A DNA stretch of 64,000 bases from Acetobacterium malicum subsp. dehalogenans DSM 11527 (GTDB lineage Bacteria > Bacillota > Clostridia > Eubacteriales > Eubacteriaceae). A model generated the notes under the pieces. That model saw only the letters and a list, made by a program, of their open reading frames with translations. It made no database searches and was not told where the DNA came from. Location: positions 1-64,000 of the forward strand of contig NZ_AXAC01000025.1 in NCBI RefSeq assembly GCF_000472665.1, read 5' to 3'. Of this stretch, positions 1 to 7,452 are shown piece after piece; the stretch's first letter is position 1, and each line of letters starts with the position of its first letter. The position numbers were made by a program, and so were the translations under genes.

Positions 1-167
1 TCATATATACCATCACTGGTTCACTTGCGTTCCGTTCCAACAACCGCCATCAGCTTCCTTCAGACCCTTCCGTCGCCGGAAACGCCCTTGCTTACAGCTT
101 GTCTTCCCAATTAGCCAGGTGACAGGTCTTCTTTCAGACCATTAGCTCGGCAACATGCCTCGCAAAC
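1..167 (-). mobile_element. 5' end of a probable group II intron (cut by the window edge)
   Basis: Read on the minus strand, the segment begins near GTTTGCGAGGC and continues with stretches reminiscent of domain I of bacterial group II introns, such as GAAGACAAGCTGTAAG, GTCTGAAGGAAGC and GGTATATATGA. It contains no coding frame. It starts just after the T-tract of the thi operon terminator and runs in the same direction. This is the target choice known for class C group II introns, which insert downstream of intrinsic terminator hairpins. The 5' end is not a textbook GUGYG, and the reverse transcriptase and 3' end lie outside the window. The call rests on sequence resemblance and position only. 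Confidence 0.45.
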
Positions 168-170
168 CAA

Positions 171-203
171 AAAGGGATAATGGCTAAGCCTTATCCCTTT
201 TTT
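171..203 (-). terminator. Intrinsic terminator of the thi operon
   Basis: A perfect 10-bp stem (AAAGGGATAA with TTATCCCTTT) encloses a loop that itself contains GGC/GCC. It is flanked by A/T runs, so it can work in both directions. On the minus strand it lies about 50 bases after the thiE stop codon and is followed directly by the group II intron-like sequence. Confidence 0.8.
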
Positions 204-252
204 GTTTAAACCCGATCGCTTCAATTGTAGCGGTGTTATTAAAAATAATTCA

Positions 253-837
253 TTAAAAGATAAATCGCTGCGCCAGGGTTTCCGGGTGATCGGTGGTCAT
301 CGCTTCGCTCATGATGCAGACCCCTTTGGCGCCGGCCATCATCGCAATTTTGTAATTGACTTCGCTGATGCCGCCAATGGCATAAACCGGGATGTTGACG
401 GAATCGCATACTTCTTTGAGAAAACGGAGTCCCCGGGCCGGTAGGCCTTTTTTGCAATCGGTGGGGAAAACATGACCAGCAATCAAGTAGTCGGCTCCCA
501 ATCTTTCCGCTTCGCAGGCCTGTTCCACCGAGTGAACCGATACCCCAACCTGATCGAAAGCTTTGATTGCTTGGCCCTTTTTCCGGATATCATCAATCGA
601 TACCTGAACTGCGCCCACCTTTAATCGTTCGGCCGTTTCAATATTATGATTGATGATCAGTTTCACCTGATACCGATCACAGATTTCTTTCACTTTAATA
701 GCCAGCTCTAGATAGTCTGGTTCATCCAGTTCTTTTTCTCGCAGCATAATGGCATCGGGTTTCCCACTGGCAATTTCATTGATGCGACTCAGAAAATCGT
801 CCCGGCACAATTTCTGGTTAGTTATACAAATCAGCAT
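253..837 (-). CDS. thiE: Thiamine phosphate synthase (ThiE/TenI family)
   Basis: This is a TIM-barrel protein of about 194 residues of the ThiE/TenI family. ThiE joins hydroxymethylpyrimidine diphosphate and thiazole phosphate to give thiamine phosphate; TenI instead tautomerises the thiazole. Visible family motifs are LREK near the N-terminus, HS-x2-Q in the middle, GADYLIAGHVFPT with a following KKGLPARG phosphate loop, and PVYAIGG near the end. I place the start at the ATG at 837, because the Shine-Dalgarno AAGGAG lies inside the five upstream codons of the longer frame (to 852) and sits 6 bases before this ATG. It is the last gene of thiS-thiG-thiH-thiE. The operon context favours ThiE, but the phosphate loop is not the classic TxTKxxxxxxG, so a TenI role remains possible. 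Confidence 0.82.
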   Translation of the reverse strand: MLICITNQKLCRDDFLSRINEIASGKPDAIMLREKELDEPDYLELAIKVKEICDRYQVKLIINHNIETAERLKVGAVQVSIDDIRKKGQAIKAFDQVGVSVHSVEQACEAERLGADYLIAGHVFPTDCKKGLPARGLRFLKEVCDSVNIPVYAIGGISEVNYKIAMMAGAKGVCIMSEAMTTDHPETLAQRFIF

Positions 838-910
838 AATAGGCTCCTTCATTTTTCTTGTTTATAGTCTATCATATTTTGAGAAAAAGAAAACCGTCAA
901 TTAATAAGCT

Positions 911-2065
911 TTATACCCGGATATAGTCGCGATAAACTGGCTGAAGGCCACGGTTTAAAATCATCTGATGCACTTCGGTAACGCTGCGGGGATCAGAAAT
1001 CTCAAACTGTTCATCGCCCTTTTCTTCCTGTTCATGACCGCCCACGCCGACCCTGACACCAGCCGAAATTTTTGTCGCCACCATCCCGATGACATGATCC
1101 CGAAAGCCGGCCCGTTCCCGGGTTGAAATGGTGATTCCCGCAAAGGGCATCAGCAAGCGGTAGGCCAGCATCACCTGCAGCAACTGTTGCTCATGGACAT
1201 CATTAGGGTTGTTATTGGCATTGTTTATAAAGGGCCTGAGTCGGGGGGTGGAAAAGCCGATTTCGGCATGAGGGTATTTCTGCTGAATAAAAAAAGCATG
1301 AAGCCCGGTGGCAAAGGCGTCTTTTCTGAAGTCATCCAAACCCAGCAAGGCCCCAAAGGACACTCCCCGCATGCCCCCCATCAAGGCCCGCTCCTGGGCG
1401 TCAAACCGATAGGGAAAGACCCGCTTGGGCCCACTTAAATGAACCTGTTGATATTTGTCGAGATTATAGGTTTCCTGATAGACCGAGACAAAATCGGCGC
1501 CGCATTTTTTAAGATAGGCGTATTCATCAGCATTCAGGGGATAGATTTCAATCCCCACGGTAGCAAAATATTCTGCCGCCAGCTTAACCGCGGCCCCAAT
1601 ATACTCCACTCCGGAATGATGCCGGGATTCTCCGGTTAAAATCAATATCTCTGTTAATCCAGTTTTGGCAATGGCTTCCAGCTCACTCTCCATTTCCGCC
1701 CGACTAAGCTTGCCCCGGCGGATTTTATTTTTGCAATTAAATCCACAGTATACACAGTTATTTTCACAGTAATTGGCAATATAAAGGGGGGTGAACAGAC
1801 CGATACTGTTGCCAAAGTATCTTCTGGTTTCAATAATGGCTTTTTTTGCCATTTCTTCTAAATATGGTGTCGCAGCGGGTGATAATAAGGCTCCATAATC
1901 TTCCAGCGATAAATGATTTTTTTTCAGGGCTTCTTCCACATCCCGGGCTGACACCTTGGAATAGTCATAGTTATCCACATTTATTAAGACCTTATCCCGG
2001 ATATCCGAAGCGATCATTGCCATTCCCGGTTGATAGGCCATCGGATCCGTTCGTTTCACTGCCAT
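911..2065 (-). CDS. thiH: 2-iminoacetate synthase ThiH (radical SAM)
   Basis: This radical SAM enzyme cleaves tyrosine to dehydroglycine (2-iminoacetate) and p-cresol, supplying the C2-N unit of the thiamine thiazole in anaerobes. The 384-residue length is normal for ThiH. The 4Fe-4S motif is CX3CX2C at residues 100, 104 and 107, within a YCENNCVYCGF context. The C-terminal part carries the SFGALLGL and STRERAGFRDH signatures of the family. The ATG at 2065 is preceded by GGAGGA at 5 bases. It is one base from the thiG stop codon, so the two are probably translationally coupled. Use of ThiH rather than the oxygen-dependent ThiO fits a strict anaerobe. Confidence 0.93.
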   Translation of the reverse strand: MAVKRTDPMAYQPGMAMIASDIRDKVLINVDNYDYSKVSARDVEEALKKNHLSLEDYGALLSPAATPYLEEMAKKAIIETRRYFGNSIGLFTPLYIANYCENNCVYCGFNCKNKIRRGKLSRAEMESELEAIAKTGLTEILILTGESRHHSGVEYIGAAVKLAAEYFATVGIEIYPLNADEYAYLKKCGADFVSVYQETYNLDKYQQVHLSGPKRVFPYRFDAQERALMGGMRGVSFGALLGLDDFRKDAFATGLHAFFIQQKYPHAEIGFSTPRLRPFINNANNNPNDVHEQQLLQVMLAYRLLMPFAGITISTRERAGFRDHVIGMVATKISAGVRVGVGGHEQEEKGDEQFEISDPRSVTEVHQMILNRGLQPVYRDYIRV

Positions 2066-2066
2066 C

Positions 2067-2831
2067 CTAATCCTCCAAAAATCCGGTTAAGGGACTGGAT
2101 GCTTCCGCCTCGGTTAAGACCCGACCGAGACCAGCCAGATAGGCATTTCGGCCCGATTCAATAGCCTGACCAAAGGCCCTGGCCATCAGTGGTATATTTT
2201 TGGCCGTCGCCACCGCTGTATTGCACATCACTGCATCGACCCCCATTTCCATCGCCTCACAGGCCTGGGACGGCCGCCCGATGCCAGCATCGACGATAAT
2301 CGGAACCGCAATTTCATTGACCAGAATCTCAATAAAATCCCGGGTGCTCAGTCCCTTGTTGCTGCCAATCGGGGCCGCCAATGGCATGACTGCCGCCGCT
2401 CCGGCACTGACTAAATCCCGGGCGACATTTAAATCCGGATACATATAGGGCAGCACCACAAAACCATCTTTGGCCAGGATCTCCGTAGCTTTAATGGTTT
2501 CATAGTTATCAGGAAACAGATATTTGGAATCCCTGATGACTTCGACCTTAACAAAATTCCCGCAATTGATTTCCCGGGCCAGCCGGGCGATTTTAACCGC
2601 TTCTTCAGCGGTTCTGGCTCCGGAGGTGTTGGGCAGCAACGTAACATTTAAGGGAATATAATCGAGAATATTTTCTTCGCCGCCCAGATTGGCCCGCCGT
2701 AGCGCCAGGGTTACTATTTCCGCGCCGCCATTCTCTATCACCGCCTTCACAATTTCCAGTGAAAACTTTCCCGACCCCAAAATAAACCGGGAATTAAAAG
2801 GGTGTCCGCCAATTACTAATTGATCTGTCAT
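2067..2831 (-). CDS. thiG: Thiazole synthase ThiG
   Basis: ThiG condenses deoxyxylulose phosphate, ThiS-thiocarboxylate sulfur and dehydroglycine into the thiazole phosphate of thiamine. The protein has 254 residues, the normal length, with a TIM-barrel pattern. The Schiff-base lysine is probably Lys95 in the FVKVEVI segment. The phosphate-binding region is [12 protein letters not shown] followed by [13 protein letters not shown], both typical of ThiG. It lies between thiS and thiH with short gaps. There is no thiF, the ThiS-adenylating enzyme, between thiS and thiG; many clostridial operons have it there. Confidence 0.95.
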   Translation of the reverse strand: MTDQLVIGGHPFNSRFILGSGKFSLEIVKAVIENGGAEIVTLALRRANLGGEENILDYIPLNVTLLPNTSGARTAEEAVKIARLAREINCGNFVKVEVIRDSKYLFPDNYETIKATEILAKDGFVVLPYMYPDLNVARDLVSAGAAAVMPLAAPIGSNKGLSTRDFIEILVNEIAVPIIVDAGIGRPSQACEAMEMGVDAVMCNTAVATAKNIPLMARAFGQAIESGRNAYLAGLGRVLTEAEASSPLTGFLED

Positions 2832-2917
2832 TTTTTCTCCTTTGTGACTTTATTATTGGTATTTATAAAACATCTCATTTGAACAATCATTGCCAGCGTT
2901 TTGTTGCCTAATGAGGA

Positions 2918-3112
2918 TCAACCACCACCCACAAAGCGAACTACTTCGAGAGTATCCTCCTCACATAGTACCACTGTATCATAGGTCGGTTTCGGGATGA
3001 TTTCACCATTTCTGGCCACCGCCAGGGTAGCCACATCAAACTGATTGACTTCCAAAAACTGTAATAGATTTTGACAGTTGCCCAGGGTCATTTCTTTTCC
3101 ATTAACTCTCAT
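2918..3112 (-). CDS. thiS: Sulfur carrier protein ThiS
   Basis: This is a 64-residue beta-grasp, ubiquitin-like sulfur carrier ending in VGGG. The C-terminal glycine is adenylated by ThiF and thiocarboxylated to donate sulfur to ThiG. The frame stays open to 3178, but the first 22 codons of the longer frame do not resemble ThiS. The ATG at 3112 begins MRVNGKEM, the usual ThiS start, with an AAGGA site upstream. It is the first gene of the thi operon, behind a leader of roughly 260 nucleotides from the promoter at 3378-3406. Confidence 0.9.
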   Translation of the reverse strand: MRVNGKEMTLGNCQNLLQFLEVNQFDVATLAVARNGEIIPKPTYDTVVLCEEDTLEVVRFVGGG

Positions 3113-3166
3113 TTTGATTACATCCTTCTTTGTTTGTAAAAATTTGAACAAAATTTGCTTTGATGT

Positions 3167-3253
3167 CGGTTTCCGCAAACAATTTTTTAACGTGTAGGCG
3201 AACAGGCGGTAGCCTGTCCGACGTACAGTGTAAAAATTGTTTAGCGCAAACCG
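3167..3253. repeat. Long imperfect palindrome in the thi leader
   Basis: The arms at about 3167-3196 and 3224-3253 are nearly complementary (CGGTTT, GCAAAC and AATTTTT blocks). The centre contains a second hairpin, ACAGGC-GGTA-GCCTGT. There is no open frame. It may be a structured part of the thi leader RNA or a small MITE-like palindromic insertion; a second copy was not seen in this window. Confidence 0.6.
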
Positions 3254-3300
3254 GCAGCGAAGCTAACGGCACTTTATTAACTAACCATATTTTAAACGCA

Positions 3301-3354
3301 AAAAAAGCACAAAACGCGATTACACCCTTTCGGTGGTGTACCCCATTTTGCGCT
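3301..3354 (-). terminator. Terminator-like hairpin at the 5' end of the thi leader
   Basis: On the minus strand an outer stem GCGCAAAA/TTTTGTGC and an inner stem TACACC/GGTGTA are followed by seven T residues. It starts about 17 nucleotides after the predicted transcription start, so RNA from the promoter at 3378-3406 meets it before thiS. It therefore looks like an attenuator. The TPP-riboswitch CUGAGA and GAUC-type motifs were searched for by eye in the leader and not found. Confidence 0.6.
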
Positions 3355-3377
3355 ACTATTTATCTCTTGCTGTTCTA

Positions 3378-3406
3378 ATATTATTACATCACATCGCTAA
3401 AGTCAA
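3378..3406 (-). promoter_or_regulatory. Promoter of the thi operon
   Basis: On the minus strand TTGACT is separated by exactly 17 bases from TAATAT, close to a sigma-70/SigA consensus. Transcription would start near 3371, giving a leader of about 260 nucleotides before thiS. Confidence 0.75.
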
Positions 3407-3430
3407 GCCCCGATTTTAATCCGGATTCTG

Positions 3431-3721
3431 CTATTGACGAGTGTAGGCATTGAAGGCTGCCATTTTGCTCTTATCTTCTTCAATTTCTTGGATTTCTTTT
3501 TTTAAAGCTTCCAGTCGGGCTGTCAGGGCGCCAACTTCCTCTTCATCCACCGAACGATTGGTCACTTCCTTTTTAATCCCCAGCGCCAAAAGCTGATCGT
3601 CTTTTTCCTCATATTCTTTGCGGAGCAGGTCTAGCTTTGATTCACAGTTAATCAGCTGTTTTTTGATCATCCGCATCACACGCATATCATCATAATTTTT
3701 TAAGATTGTCTCCATTTGCAT
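3431..3721 (-). CDS. Small coiled-coil protein of unknown function
   Basis: The product is about 96 residues, highly charged and heptad-like along most of its length (for example KLDLLRKEYEEKD and ARLEALKKEIQEIEEDKS), so it is probably a helical coiled coil. There is no signal peptide or membrane segment. The frame stays open to 3769. I prefer the ATG at 3721 (MQMETILKN) because a GGAAGG/AAAGGA purine stretch precedes it; the ATG at 3715 is equally possible. I do not recognise the family. It stands alone between the thi promoter region and the divergent HAD gene, so context gives no functional hint. Confidence 0.6.
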   Translation of the reverse strand: MQMETILKNYDDMRVMRMIKKQLINCESKLDLLRKEYEEKDDQLLALGIKKEVTNRSVDEEEVGALTARLEALKKEIQEIEEDKSKMAAFNAYTRQ

Positions 3722-3942
3722 TCCTTTGCCTTCCTGAAACAGTATTTTTCCTGTTTTTGAGTTTATCACAGTTGCCCGGGCAAATACTTATGCGAAGACG
3801 AAAAATTTTTGCCATTCCTAGTTTAAGTTAAATTTTTACATTTATTTACATCTTTTTACATAAATTAACCCTATTTTTAAGATGAATCCGGATTAAATAG
3901 GGTATAATATTGTAAATAAATGAAAAAAATGGAGGTACAAAA

Positions 3943-4746
3943 ATGAATGAAGAATTATTAGAACTGATAAAAAATAAAAAAGGCTTTATTTGCGATATGG
4001 ATGGCGTTATCTATCACGGTAATCGGCTGCTGCCAGGCGTAAAAGAATTTGTCGATTGGCTTTACGCTACCGATAAAAATTTCCTCTTCCTGACCAATTC
4101 CAGTGAACGTTCACCCATTGAACTAAAGGAAAAGCTGGCGCGTCTGGGTCTGGACATTGATGAAAGCCATTTTTATACCAGCGCCCTGGCGACCGCAAAA
4201 TTTTTGAAAGATCAATCCCCCGGTTGTTCGGCCTATGTCATTGGTGAACCGGGTCTGGTCAATGCCCTTTATGATGTCGGAATTACCATGAATGATGTGG
4301 ATCCGGACTATGTCGTTTTTGGCGAGACCCGCTCTTATAATTACGACTCTGTTCTCCGCGCTGTGAAGCTGATTCAAAAAGGTGCTAAACTGATTGCCAC
4401 TAACCCGGATTTAACCGGTCCCACCGAAGACGGTATTGTGCCGGCCTGTCGGGCCTTTGTCGCGCCGATCGAATTGGCCACCGGCAAGGAAGCCTATTAC
4501 GTCGGTAAACCCAACCCACTGATGATGCGTACCGGGATTAAACGGCTGGGCGTTCACAGTGATGATGCCCTGATTATTGGCGACCGCATGGATACTGATA
4601 TTATTGCCGGAATCGAATCCGGTCTCACCACTTTTCTGGTTCTCAGCGGTGTGTCCACCCGGGCAACGGTTAAAGATTTTCCTTACCGTCCCAACTATAT
4701 TCTCACCGGCATTGATGAGATTGTAGCCGGACTGGGACTACAGTAA
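3943..4746 (+). CDS. NagD-like HAD-IIA phosphatase
   Basis: This is a haloacid dehalogenase superfamily hydrolase of the IIA (NagD/AraL/phosphoglycolate phosphatase-like) type, 267 residues. Motif I is DMDGV with nucleophile Asp18 and acid/base Asp20. Motif II is LTNSS near residue 50, Lys189 is in a VGKPNP motif III, and motif IV is GDRMDTD at 213-219. The cap lies between motifs II and III, as in class IIA. It probably dephosphorylates a small sugar phosphate or nucleotide in the cytoplasm; the substrate cannot be read from sequence. GGAGG lies 8 bases before the start, and a TATAAT at 3903-3908 is a likely -10 box. It is monocistronic, ending at the terminator at 4803-4844. Confidence 0.88.
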   Translation: MNEELLELIKNKKGFICDMDGVIYHGNRLLPGVKEFVDWLYATDKNFLFLTNSSERSPIELKEKLARLGLDIDESHFYTSALATAKFLKDQSPGCSAYVIGEPGLVNALYDVGITMNDVDPDYVVFGETRSYNYDSVLRAVKLIQKGAKLIATNPDLTGPTEDGIVPACRAFVAPIELATGKEAYYVGKPNPLMMRTGIKRLGVHSDDALIIGDRMDTDIIAGIESGLTTFLVLSGVSTRATVKDFPYRPNYILTGIDEIVAGLGLQ

Positions 4747-4802
4747 AACACATTAATTTAAAATCTATTTTAACTTAATCTTAATCTTAATAGCTTAACA
4801 AC

Positions 4803-4844
4803 AAAAAAGTTGCGATGTTTTTTCTTAAACATCGCAACTTTTTT
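4803..4844. terminator. Bidirectional terminator between HAD and TMEM165-like genes
   Basis: The 18-bp perfect arms (AAAAAAGTTGCGATGTTT and its complement) enclose a 6-base loop, with A and T runs on both sides. It lies between convergent genes and almost touches the stop codon at 4847. Confidence 0.92.
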
Positions 4845-4846
4845 GA

Positions 4847-5602
4847 CTAATTATTATGATTCTCTTTGCTGTCCCCTTCATCAATTTTACAATAACATGG
4901 TGGTTCACTTTCTTTTTTTTCTTCTTCCCGTTCTTTTTTAATCAAGTAGTAGGATGCCCCAGCCGTCACAATCAACAATGCAATCATTAACAAAATTATC
5001 GTTGCGATCCCCAACTGCAATTGCTGGGAGGCCACCTGATAGGTGCCAATAAATCCAAATAACATAAAGGCCCCGGCGGATACCAGCTTAACTGTTCGTT
5101 CAGGGATTTTTTTACATAGTACCACCCCAATGATAATCCCGATGGCATCGGCAATCAGCATCCCGGTGGTCGTTCCCACCAGAACACCAATGGCATTCTC
5201 AGGAAATTTGGTGGCCAGCGCAATCGTCGCCAACTGGGTTTTATCACCCATTTCAGCGATAAAAAAGGCGATTGTAACGGTGATAATCGGGCCGAATTTA
5301 GTTGCCCTATTTTCCTCACCATTAAGCTTATCCCCTCTGATGGTCCATAATCCAAAGAAAATAAAAGATAACGAAGCAATTCCCTGAATCCAGATCTGGG
5401 CGCCATCAAACCGGGTAATATAATTTCCCACTGCCACCGCCAGAGCATGGTTAAATACCGTGGCAATAAAAACCCCGATCATTACCTTGGAAGCCTTATA
5501 CTTGGTGGCAAAGGCCATTGCTAACAGTTGGGTCTTATCCCCCATTTCAGCCAGAACCACCGCCCCGACAGCAACTAAAAACGCGACAAAATTTAAATAC
5601 AT
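4847..5602 (-). CDS. TMEM165/GDT1-family cation (Mn2+) transporter
   Basis: This is a 251-residue membrane protein with the two EMGDKTQ signature motifs of the UPF0016/GDT1/TMEM165 family (about residues 19-25 and 117-123), one in each half of an internally duplicated six- to seven-helix fold. Members move Mn2+ or Ca2+ out of the cytoplasm. The cytoplasmic tail is acidic and carries a CYC pair. I start at the ATG at 5602, preceded by GGAAGGAAAG, because the 26 upstream codons of the longer frame are encoded by leader sequence. The gene follows a yybP-ykoY manganese riboswitch, which supports a manganese efflux role. Confidence 0.9.
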   Translation of the reverse strand: MYLNFVAFLVAVGAVVLAEMGDKTQLLAMAFATKYKASKVMIGVFIATVFNHALAVAVGNYITRFDGAQIWIQGIASLSFIFFGLWTIRGDKLNGEENRATKFGPIITVTIAFFIAEMGDKTQLATIALATKFPENAIGVLVGTTTGMLIADAIGIIIGVVLCKKIPERTVKLVSAGAFMLFGFIGTYQVASQQLQLGIATIILLMIALLIVTAGASYYLIKKEREEEKKESEPPCYCKIDEGDSKENHNN

Positions 5603-5650
5603 TTTTCTTTCCTTCCAACTATATTTAAGCAGTACCACCTTTTCCAAAAT

Positions 5651-5778
5651 AAAAAGACTCTTAGCATAATCCACCCGCAAATGGACTACGCTAAAAGTCT
5701 CGTTACCAGAATTGGCTACAAAGCCAGGTGATGAATCACCAGTATGTTGACTTTGTATAACAACTACTCCCTCTCAAC
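5651..5778 (-). ncRNA. yybP-ykoY manganese riboswitch with terminator
   Basis: The minus strand contains GGGAGTAG, then GCCAATTCTGGTAACGAGAC, matching the conserved junction sequences of the yybP-ykoY Mn2+ riboswitch. The final arm, GACTTTTAGC pairing with GCTAAGAGTC at 5656-5700 followed by five T residues, forms an intrinsic terminator. Mn2+ binding is known to disrupt the terminator and switch expression on. The downstream gene is a TMEM165-like transporter, a typical target. Confidence 0.85.
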
Positions 5779-5784
5779 GTTATT

Positions 5785-5814
5785 ATTTTACAATAATCTC
5801 CCCATCATTGTCAA
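5785..5814 (-). promoter_or_regulatory. Promoter for the Mn riboswitch transcript
   Basis: On the minus strand TTGACA and TAAAAT are separated by 18 bases. The riboswitch aptamer begins just downstream. Confidence 0.7.
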
Positions 5815-5817
5815 CCT

Positions 5818-5860
5818 AAAAACGGCGAAGTGCTATTCTAAAGTGGCACTTCGCTGTTTT
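5818..5860 (-). terminator. Terminator of ABC transporter cluster 1
   Basis: GCGAAGTGC pairs with GCACTTCGC and the stem is flanked by A and T runs. It directly follows the stop codon at 5862 on the minus strand. Confidence 0.88.
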
Positions 5861-5861
5861 C

Positions 5862-6626
5862 CTAAACCTCAAAGGGAATCACCGACGCCAGCAAATCCCG
5901 GGCATACTTGTTTTTTGCCATCGCCAATTCGCCGCTTTGCAGTTCTTCGACGATCTGTCCCTGATACAAAAAAAGTATCTTATTACACAGATGAGACACC
6001 GCCTGCAGATCATGAGCGACAAAGAGGTAGGTGATATTCATCTCAATGCGCAACCGATGGAGCAATTTAAGGATCTGGGATTGCACCGAAACATCCAGGG
6101 AGCTGATCGCTTCGTCCAGCACAATAAACCGGGGGTTGGTGGCAATGGCTCTGGCAATACACACCCGCTGCAACTGACCGCCACTGAGTTCATGGGGGTA
6201 ACGGTTTTTAATTTCATGCTCCAGCCCCACCTTCACCAGCAATCGATCGATGCGCTGATCCAAATCTGTTACCGCACCGCTGGCGTAAATGGGTTCAGCA
6301 ATCGCTTCTACCACGGTATAGCGGGGATTTACCGACGCCGTATAATCCTGAAATACCACCGACATTTTTCCCTTATTGTTTTTAATCCATTGTTTTGCCG
6401 GGATCCCTTCAAATAAGATGCTGCCCTTATCTGGCTTCTCCAGACCCATAATCAGTCGCGCCAGGGTACTTTTTCCACTGCCACTTTCACCAATCAAGCC
6501 GACGCAGGATCCGGCTTCAATGGTCAGGTTCACCCCGTTTAGGATCTTCACCCGGGAGCCGCCAAAATTGACGCCCACCTTCAGATAACTTTTTTCCAGG
6601 TCCTTTATCTCAAGTAGATTGGCCAT
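5862..6626 (-). CDS. Peptide/nickel-type ABC transporter ATPase (NikE/DppF-like), cluster 1
   Basis: This is a 254-residue ABC ATPase. Walker A is GESGSGKST at about 46-54, the signature motif is LSGGQLQR, and Walker B is FIVLDE. It lacks the C-terminal Oligo_HPY extension, as in the NikE type. With the upstream ATPase it powers import through the two permeases of cluster 1. The start at 6626 has AAGGAG 7 bases upstream and overlaps the end of the preceding gene by 17 bases, which indicates coupled translation. It is the last gene of the riboswitch-controlled cluster. The substrate is inferred (see findings), since family members also carry peptides. Confidence 0.88.
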   Translation of the reverse strand: MANLLEIKDLEKSYLKVGVNFGGSRVKILNGVNLTIEAGSCVGLIGESGSGKSTLARLIMGLEKPDKGSILFEGIPAKQWIKNNKGKMSVVFQDYTASVNPRYTVVEAIAEPIYASGAVTDLDQRIDRLLVKVGLEHEIKNRYPHELSGGQLQRVCIARAIATNPRFIVLDEAISSLDVSVQSQILKLLHRLRIEMNITYLFVAHDLQAVSHLCNKILFLYQGQIVEELQSGELAMAKNKYARDLLASVIPFEV

Positions 6627-7452
6627 TATGGTCTCCTTTTCTCATCGCCTTTCGGAACGACTCCGTCAGTTCCATTCGGGTGTCAATGAGATATTTAGTA
6701 TAAGCATGCTGGGGATTTGCAAAAATGTCGGCTGCATCCCCATACTCCACCGCGGCTCCATCCTTCATGACCAGCAGCCGATCCGACAGATGTTTAACCA
6801 CCCCCAGATCATGCGAAATAAAGATCAGTGCCGTTCCCATTTTTTCGCGGATCATTTTAAATTCTTCCACCACCTGTCCCTGATTAATCGAATCCAGGGC
6901 AGTGGTGGGTTCATCCGCCACAATCAGATCCGGCTCCATCGCCAGAGCGGTGGCAATCATGCAGCGCTGCAGCATCCCGCCGGATAGCTGATGGGGATAT
7001 TTTTTCAGCACCTGCTCCGGGTCATGAATATTTATCAGGCCCAGGGCTTCTTTAGCCAGTGTTAGACTCTGTTTTTTGGTAAGTTGCTTATTCTCGACAA
7101 AGGTCTCGGCCATCTGATCACCGATTTTGGCAATCGGATCAAAGGCTGACATGGCATCCTGAAGGATCATCGCAATTTGTTTGCCGCGAATCTTCCGCAT
7201 CGTATTTTCGTCCTCCCGGAGCAGGTCCAACTCGCTGTTCCGGGACTTAAAAACGGCCAATCCCTGACTTTTCAACCAGGGATTGGTAATTCCCAACAGC
7301 GCTCTGGTAATCATCGATTTTCCGCTGCCGCTTTCACCGACAATCCCCAGACAGCTGTTTTCTGCCACGGCAAAGCTGACATCATGAATAATTTCATCCT
7401 GATCCCGTTCATCAGTGACTCTGAGATTTCTGACTTCTAATAGTACGCTCAT
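6610..7452 (-). CDS. Peptide/nickel-type ABC transporter ATPase (NikD/DppD-like), cluster 1
   Basis: This is a 280-residue ABC ATPase. Walker A is GESGSGKSM at 39-47, the signature is LSGGMLQR, and Walker B is LIVADEPTTALD followed by the switch histidine in FISHDL. The C-terminus has no cysteine-rich extension. Its start overlaps the permease stop by 4 bases (ATGA type), so it belongs to the same operon. It should form a heterodimer with the next ATPase. Confidence 0.88.
   Translation of the reverse strand: MSVLLEVRNLRVTDERDQDEIIHDVSFAVAENSCLGIVGESGSGKSMITRALLGITNPWLKSQGLAVFKSRNSELDLLREDENTMRKIRGKQIAMILQDAMSAFDPIAKIGDQMAETFVENKQLTKKQSLTLAKEALGLINIHDPEQVLKKYPHQLSGGMLQRCMIATALAMEPDLIVADEPTTALDSINQGQVVEEFKMIREKMGTALIFISHDLGVVKHLSDRLLVMKDGAAVEYGDAADIFANPQHAYTKYLIDTRMELTESFRKAMRKGDHNGQST

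Noticed and set aside
3113-3371. TPP riboswitch before thiS
   Set aside because: The conserved CUGAGA and CUGAUC-type segments are not visible in either half of the leader; only a terminator-like hairpin and a palindrome are seen.
3160-3378. Plus-strand open frame across the thi leader
   Set aside because: It is antisense to a leader with promoter, hairpins and thiS, and its translation shows no protein-like pattern.
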